A stretch of DNA of 9,999 nt, taken from Oxalobacteraceae bacterium. GTDB taxonomy: Bacteria; Pseudomonadota; Gammaproteobacteria; Burkholderiales; Burkholderiaceae_D. The notes beneath the pieces were generated by a model that was not told the DNA's origin, did not search any database, and was given only the letters and a program-made list of their open reading frames with translations. The position numbers and the translations under genes are program-made. Every line of letters begins with the position of its first letter. Position 1 is the first letter of the stretch. The DNA lies in contig JAIXQV010000159.1 of NCBI GenBank assembly GCA_027485535.1, positions 1 to 9,999 of the forward strand, given 5' to 3'. Shown here piece by piece: positions 6,934 to 9,999 of the stretch.

Positions 6934-7422
6934 TCACTCACCCAGACGCAGCCAAGCAATCCGTCGAATTTTAGGCGTACAAGTGATCGCTTGATGTCCA
7001 TTTTTATCCCCGTCGCCATTTCCGTCATCATCGCCGCCTTCACTTTCATCTTTATCTTTATCTTCATCACAAGCCACCATCGCATAGTCCGCTTGAAGTC
7101 GAACGCTGAGCTGCGACGCACGACCAACAGCACTGATGCGAAAAACCTTCAGCGGCAGATCACTTAGCTCTGCGAACTGCGAGACAGGTAGCTGCTCGAC
7201 CAGCACCTCTTGTGTCGGACTAGATTTGCTCCCGGCCTGCTCCTCAGTAAACGACACTAAGTCGATCGCCGACTCTGTCAACATGAGCTCTGCGCGTGAT
7301 AAGGCTTTTTGCTGCTGCTCCCATTGTGCTTGCGATAAGGCGTTGTCGCGCACTAATTGTGCTGATGCACTGGCTAGTAGCATCACCATAGTGCTTGCCA
7401 AGACTGAAGGCAGCAGACTCAT
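6934..7422 (-). CDS. PilX-like minor pilin lacking a visible prepilin cleavage site
   Basis: A 162-residue protein in the pilX position, after the pilW-like gene. A hydrophobic N-terminus (MSLLPSVLASTMVMLLASA, 1-19) leads into a helix with QQKALSRAELMLTESAIDL (38-55), which resembles the post-membrane helix of PilX proteins. There is no Gly/Phe leader: it starts where the mature domain of a PilX would begin. Upstream the frame stops at 7459-7461 with no other start codon. ATG 7422 overlaps the pilW-like stop (ATGA), arguing for translational coupling. A strongly acidic insert, roughly 119-144, contains DEDKDKDESE and DDDGNGDGDKNG between Cys118 and Cys148, which could close it as a disulfide loop. 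The DNA coding the first part is a 6-bp repeat (7045-7068). The PilX assignment rests on position and helix pattern; the lost leader may be real or a sequencing or annotation issue. Confidence 0.6.
   Translation of the reverse strand: MSLLPSVLASTMVMLLASASAQLVRDNALSQAQWEQQQKALSRAELMLTESAIDLVSFTEEQAGSKSSPTQEVLVEQLPVSQFAELSDLPLKVFRISAVGRASQLSVRLQADYAMVACDEDKDKDESEGGDDDGNGDGDKNGHQAITCTPKIRRIAWLRLGE
7045..7068. repeat. Hexanucleotide repeat inside the pilX-like gene
   Basis: Four 6-bp units in a row (ttcatc, tttatc, tttatc, ttcatc on the + strand) encode Asp-Glu or Asp-Lys pairs at residues 119-126 of the PilX-like protein. A unit is two codons, so slippage would change the length of the acidic loop without breaking the frame. 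Confidence 0.7.
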
Positions 7423-8312
7423 GCGTCGGGACGCAAACTGTTGTTCAGAAAGATCAGCTTATCGAACTGCCGATACAGCCGATAGGACTTGAGCTGACTG
7501 GGTAGAACCTGTTCGTCAGCAGCGAGGTCATTGGCGCACATTTGGGGCAGGTCGCCAAATAGCAGGAATGGCTTCAAGAGTATCGATGAGCCAAGGCGTT
7601 GAGTGGAACGCATTAGCAACGCAATATGAACCGCAACAATTCGTGTGCGAAGCGATACGTCAGACACCTTTTGATGGGCGGTGAGATCCGATAACTTCGA
7701 CGGACCAACGAATAGATTCGGCAAACCGTCATTGTCCGTATCAAGACCAAAACGCACCTGAAAAGTCAGAACGCCGCTCGCCAAGGCTTGCGATGACCAT
7801 TGTGATGATCCACGAAAAAAACAGCGCAGCTCTGGTTCATTGGCTGGATCCAAGCCGACGTACAAGATACTGCGTCCAGTAAGATCGTTCGGCCCCGATG
7901 CTGCCGGGATGGAAAATCCTGCGCAGTTAATCACCGTGCCCGTGTCATCTCCTCGAAGCTGAATCAACAGCAGATCACTCGCCAATGACACCGACTTGGC
8001 CATCGCTACGCCCACTTGGGAATTACCAGACACGGTGGCGTTATCCGCACCATCAATCGCACCCTCAAGCGGACGAGCGGCTTGCACTGGCATCGGTTTT
8101 ACAACATCCACATAACCCGCTTGTTGTAGCAAGCGTTCGATCAGTTCGATAACCTGATGGGCTTGATCCTCTAACAGCGACAGCTGTCTCGCACGCTGGT
8201 GCAATAGCTCTGCCTGCACGGTAAGAGTGATCGCTGATAAAACGATGCCCAGCGAGAGGGACAGCGCCAACATTAATGAAACCAAGCTCTCACCACGATC
8301 AGCGCGCCTCAT
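7419..8312 (-). CDS. PilW-like minor pilin with an atypical N-terminal motif
   Basis: A 297-residue protein in the pilW position. A short leader MRRADRG precedes a hydrophobic helix, ESLVSLMLALSLSLGIVLSAITL (8-30). This resembles a class III prepilin, but aligned on Gly7 the +1 residue is Glu instead of Phe/Met and +5 is Ser instead of the near-universal Glu. The large periplasmic part contains RSILYVGLD, VLTFQVRFGLDTDNDG with the Asp-rich loop at 191-196 that is common in PilW proteins, and Cys130, Cys164 and Cys259. Minor pilin PilW helps prime pilus assembly and hold PilY1 at the tip. The gene overlaps pilV upstream and the pilX-like gene downstream by ATGA junctions. The family assignment is good by size, position and the DTDNDG block; the N-terminal motif is the odd feature. 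Confidence 0.78.
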   Translation of the reverse strand: MRRADRGESLVSLMLALSLSLGIVLSAITLTVQAELLHQRARQLSLLEDQAHQVIELIERLLQQAGYVDVVKPMPVQAARPLEGAIDGADNATVSGNSQVGVAMAKSVSLASDLLLIQLRGDDTGTVINCAGFSIPAASGPNDLTGRSILYVGLDPANEPELRCFFRGSSQWSSQALASGVLTFQVRFGLDTDNDGLPNLFVGPSKLSDLTAHQKVSDVSLRTRIVAVHIALLMRSTQRLGSSILLKPFLLFGDLPQMCANDLAADEQVLPSQLKSYRLYRQFDKLIFLNNSLRPDA

Positions 8313-8893
8313 TGTTTTACGCTCAGTGGCATGATGATTGATGGAATTGCTGTAGTCGTTGGCCAGCCAAGCTTCATGAGCAGCACGCTACCTTGCGACT
8401 CACAGGACCAATCCGGTAGGGATAGTGCATCCGTTTCACCGAAGCAGATCATCAAGCGCGCATCCGGAATTGAATGGCTCAGTCGAGTTTGCCAAAGTGC
8501 CAGATACTGCCAAGCACTACTACTGGCATCACACCCGTCCGGTGGACAACAGATCGCTGAGGTAGCAGCGCTTACTGATGCACTGTGCAATTGATCTAAT
8601 GCCTGATCGATTGGCGTACCGAGTGCCAGATGACCACCACGCTGAACCCATGTGGATAATTCCGAGCCTAATCGCACAGCGCTCATCCTTCGGGCGGACT
8701 GCTGGGAAACTATCGCATTCGCAGCACTCACTCTGATCAACAGCACGGCTGCTAATGCGACAATCATCAGACTAATGAGTTGCTCGACAAGTGAAAATCC
8801 TTTTATAGATAGGCATCTTCTTGTTCTGATTCTGCCGTTGCTTTTGAATCGGCTGCCGCTCTCGATTCTGCTGTCGCTGACATATCGCACCAT
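8309..8893 (-). CDS. PilV-like type IV pilus minor pilin
   Basis: A 194-residue prepilin. The cleavage motif KG-FSLVEQLISLMIVALAAVLLI gives Gly32 at -1, Phe33 at +1 and Glu37 at +5. The mature part carries QQSARRMSAVRLGSELSTWV and a C-terminal region with ARLMICF, as in PilV minor pilins, and five cysteines including CCPPDGC (115-121). ATG 8893 is supported by GGAGGTGG directly upstream; an earlier TTG (8905) is not needed. This makes an unusually long, Arg/Ser-rich leader of 32 residues, with AT-rich codons such as AGA and ATA before the cleavage site. It is the first gene of the minor-pilin set, overlaps pilW by ATGA, and follows the long gap after nrdR. PilV is the best name by motif and order, though minor pilins diverge quickly. 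Confidence 0.75.
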   Translation of the reverse strand: MVRYVSDSRIESGSRFKSNGRIRTRRCLSIKGFSLVEQLISLMIVALAAVLLIRVSAANAIVSQQSARRMSAVRLGSELSTWVQRGGHLALGTPIDQALDQLHSASVSAATSAICCPPDGCDASSSAWQYLALWQTRLSHSIPDARLMICFGETDALSLPDWSCESQGSVLLMKLGWPTTTAIPSIIMPLSVKQ

Positions 8894-9030
8894 GGCCACC
8901 TCCAAATCGCCGCGATAATCAGCTATGTCGGCGTTTTGTTTCGAGCAAAGTTAAAACTCCAGCTAATAATTAGCGAGACACGTCAAATGGTTGTGACGTA
9001 TGTCCGATAAATACAAGTGCTAGAAGCTAC

Positions 9031-9054
9031 AACGCAATAACGCGATAACGCCGT
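9031..9054. repeat. Three 8-bp direct repeats
   Basis: Three adjacent units, aacgcaat, aacgcgat and aacgccgt, share aacgc at their start. They lie about 140 bp upstream of the pilV-like start codon. They may be closely spaced protein-binding sites or local duplication. Confidence 0.5.
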
Positions 9055-9149
9055 GTCCTACCAAGGTAGGCGAGTGCCGATGCCGTACCGAGATCAGCAG
9101 CGCTGATAAAAGTGCAGGCTGTGGTCGTGGTGGTAGAGGTGGCTTGAAG

Positions 9150-9247
9150 GTACTACGGTGAAAGCACTAGGGTGAAAGTACTAGGGTGAAAGTACTACGG
9201 TGAAAGTACTACGGTGGAGGTACTTCGGTGGTAGTCCTATCGGTGTT
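9150..9247. repeat. 14-bp tandem repeat array (seven units)
   Basis: Seven head-to-tail 14-bp units with consensus gtactacggtgaaa: 9150, 9164, 9178, 9192, 9206, 9220 and 9234 are the unit starts. Units 1-4 differ only at position 2 (t/c) and at position 7 (c/g); units 5-7 diverge progressively at the 3' end. G/T-rich sequence flanks the left side without a clear further unit. The unit is not a multiple of three, no ORF runs through the array, and there are no spacers, so it is neither coding nor CRISPR. It lies 43 bases beyond the nrdR stop and roughly 255 bases upstream of the pilV-like gene. Function unknown. Confidence 0.85.
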
Positions 9248-9290
9248 GCGGATGCTACGGGTGACGCTGCTACAGCCCGCATTATTTTGA

Positions 9291-9779
9291 CTAGTGCGCG
9301 CGTAATTTAGAGAGCCCGGGTGGTTTGGGCTCGACATCGATCTCGTCGATAGCATCACGAAACTCGGACACATCTTCAAAGCTACGATAGACCGAAGCGA
9401 AACGAATATAGGCGATCTTGTCCAAGCGCTTCAACTCACGCATAACGAGTTCGCCGATTTGGCCAGAGTCGATCTCGCGCTCACCCGACGAGCGCAATTT
9501 TTGTTCAATGCGCTGAATCGCCGCATCGACGGCATCGGCAGAGACCGGACGCTTGCGCAAAGCAAGCGACAAACTCGCGCGTAGCTTTCCCGATTCGAAG
9601 TCGGTTCTACTGCCATTCTTCTTGACGACAGCTGGCATTGCCAACTCGACCCGCTCAAAGGTAGTGAAGCGCTTGTCGCAGGCATTGCAGCGACGACGCC
9701 GACGAACACTATCACCCTCCTCCGAGTCGCGGGTATCGAGTACTTGAGTGTCTTCGCTATGGCAGAAGGGGCAGCGCAT
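9291..9779 (-). CDS. nrdR: Transcriptional repressor NrdR
   Basis: A 162-residue NrdR. It represses ribonucleotide reductase genes by binding paired NrdR boxes, sensing dATP/ATP through its ATP-cone. The N-terminal zinc ribbon is complete, MRCPFC (Cys3, Cys6) and CNAC (Cys31, Cys34), with the basic RRRRRC stretch that contacts DNA. The ATP-cone covers about 49-139, beginning VVKKNGSRTDFESGKL and ending with YIRFASVYRSFEDV. Length and both domains are normal; the tail is slightly extended (EPKPPGLSKLRAH). ATG 9779 is preceded by an AAGAGA-type site. It lies 43 bases after glyA, the usual neighbour in betaproteobacteria and many gammaproteobacteria, and may be co-transcribed with it. The next gene on the strand starts roughly 400 bases later. 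Confidence 0.97.
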   Translation of the reverse strand: MRCPFCHSEDTQVLDTRDSEEGDSVRRRRRCNACDKRFTTFERVELAMPAVVKKNGSRTDFESGKLRASLSLALRKRPVSADAVDAAIQRIEQKLRSSGEREIDSGQIGELVMRELKRLDKIAYIRFASVYRSFEDVSEFRDAIDEIDVEPKPPGLSKLRAH

Positions 9780-9822
9780 CGTCAGTCTCTTTCAGGATCG
9801 TTTGTTCGCGCCCCGGCCATCA

Positions 9823-9999
9823 TTACCTGGCGTACACCGGATGTGCATCAGTCAGTTTTTTGACTTCAGCCTTAACGCGTTCAATCGTCGCCGCGTCATG
9901 CGGGTTATCAAGCACGTCCGCAATCAGATGACCGACCTTCGCCGCCTCGGCTTCCTTGAAGCCACGCGTCGTCATCGCCGGTGAGCCCAGACGGATGCC
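9823..9999 (-). CDS. glyA: Serine hydroxymethyltransferase, C-terminal end (partial)
   Basis: The last 58 codons of glyA, running off the right edge of the window and ending at TAA 9825-9823. The peptide opens with GIRLGSPAMTTRGFKEAEA, the highly conserved C-terminal segment of serine hydroxymethyltransferase, and ends with VKKLTDAHPVYAR. The enzyme interconverts serine and glycine using PLP and tetrahydrofolate, supplying one-carbon units. The PLP lysine and most of the catalytic domain lie outside the window. It is followed 43 bases later by nrdR on the same strand. Confidence 0.97.
   Translation of the reverse strand, partial: GIRLGSPAMTTRGFKEAEAAKVGHLIADVLDNPHDAATIERVKAEVKKLTDAHPVYAR

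Larger units (their letters stand above)
8894..9290. other. Intergenic region rich in dyads and repeats, between nrdR and the pilin genes
   Basis: No convincing gene was found in these roughly 400 bases. They must hold the nrdR 3' end and probably the promoter of the minor-pilin genes (transcribed leftward). Visible structures are a near-palindrome gctaataattagc (8962-8974), a hairpin-like dyad (8977-8985 with 8994-9004, cgtca/tgacg plus gaca/tgtc with a 2-base bulge), cctacc/ggtagg (9057-9070), atcagc/gctgat (9093-9107), an 8-bp triple repeat (9031-9054) and the 14-bp array (9150-9247). On the minus strand TTGACG is found at 8986-8981, but no well-spaced -10 follows, so I do not name a promoter. 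No hairpin followed by T residues was found for nrdR. Confidence 0.6.

Noticed and set aside
6828..7133. 101-codon Lys/Met-rich open frame overlapping the pilX-like gene
   Set aside because: It is a different frame of the acidic-repeat coding sequence; its Lys/Met runs are the direct shadow of the Asp-rich codons. Only the last 17 codons, outside pilX, were kept as an observation.
9150..9247. CRISPR array
   Set aside because: The 14-bp units are directly adjacent with no spacers, the unit is too short, and there are no cas genes.
9258..9279. Terminator for nrdR
   Set aside because: Small hairpins (gctg/cagc and cggg/cccg) exist just past the nrdR stop, but no T-run follows on the minus strand.

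Overview
The window looks like a chromosomal segment of a betaproteobacterium, most likely Burkholderiales. The gene order (glyA, nrdR, ribD, ribE, ribB-type gene, ribH, nusB, then a class I aminotransferase where gammaproteobacteria usually have thiL), the minor-pilin genes between nrdR and ribD, and the GlyA and RibD sequence style all point that way. The taxon is an inference from order and protein style, not from a search.

Layout. On the + strand at the left edge is the 3' end of an unrecognised gene (to 105), a 21-codon leader-like ORF (117-182), and a membrane-anchored lytic transglycosylase (182-1069) that ends at a rho-independent terminator (1104-1145). Everything else coding is on the minus strand, read right to left: the 3' end of glyA, nrdR, a repeat- and dyad-rich gap of about 400 bp, four type IV pilus minor-pilin genes (pilV-, pilW-, pilX- and fimT-like), then ribD, ribE, ribBX, ribH, nusB and a PLP-dependent aminotransferase.

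How the genes work together. RibD, RibBX, RibH and RibE cover the riboflavin pathway except GTP cyclohydrolase II: the ribB-type gene keeps its DHBP synthase half, but its GCH II-like half has lost the zinc cysteines, so a separate ribA is expected elsewhere. NusB is a transcription antitermination factor. NrdR represses ribonucleotide reductase genes. The four pilin genes overlap or are closely spaced, and would encode the initiating/tip subcomplex of type IV pili. pilY1 and pilE, which usually accompany them, are not here.

Most interesting parts. (1) A 14-bp tandem array (9150-9247) and several dyads lie between nrdR and the pilin genes. (2) The minor pilins are atypical: a PilW-like protein with altered +1 and +5 residues, a PilX-like protein with no visible prepilin cleavage site, and acidic EF-hand-like or Asp-rich loops in three of the four. 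(3) A 19-bp-stem inverted repeat (60-157) brackets the start of the leader ORF just ahead of the transglycosylase. No CRISPR array, insertion sequence, tRNA or rRNA was seen.
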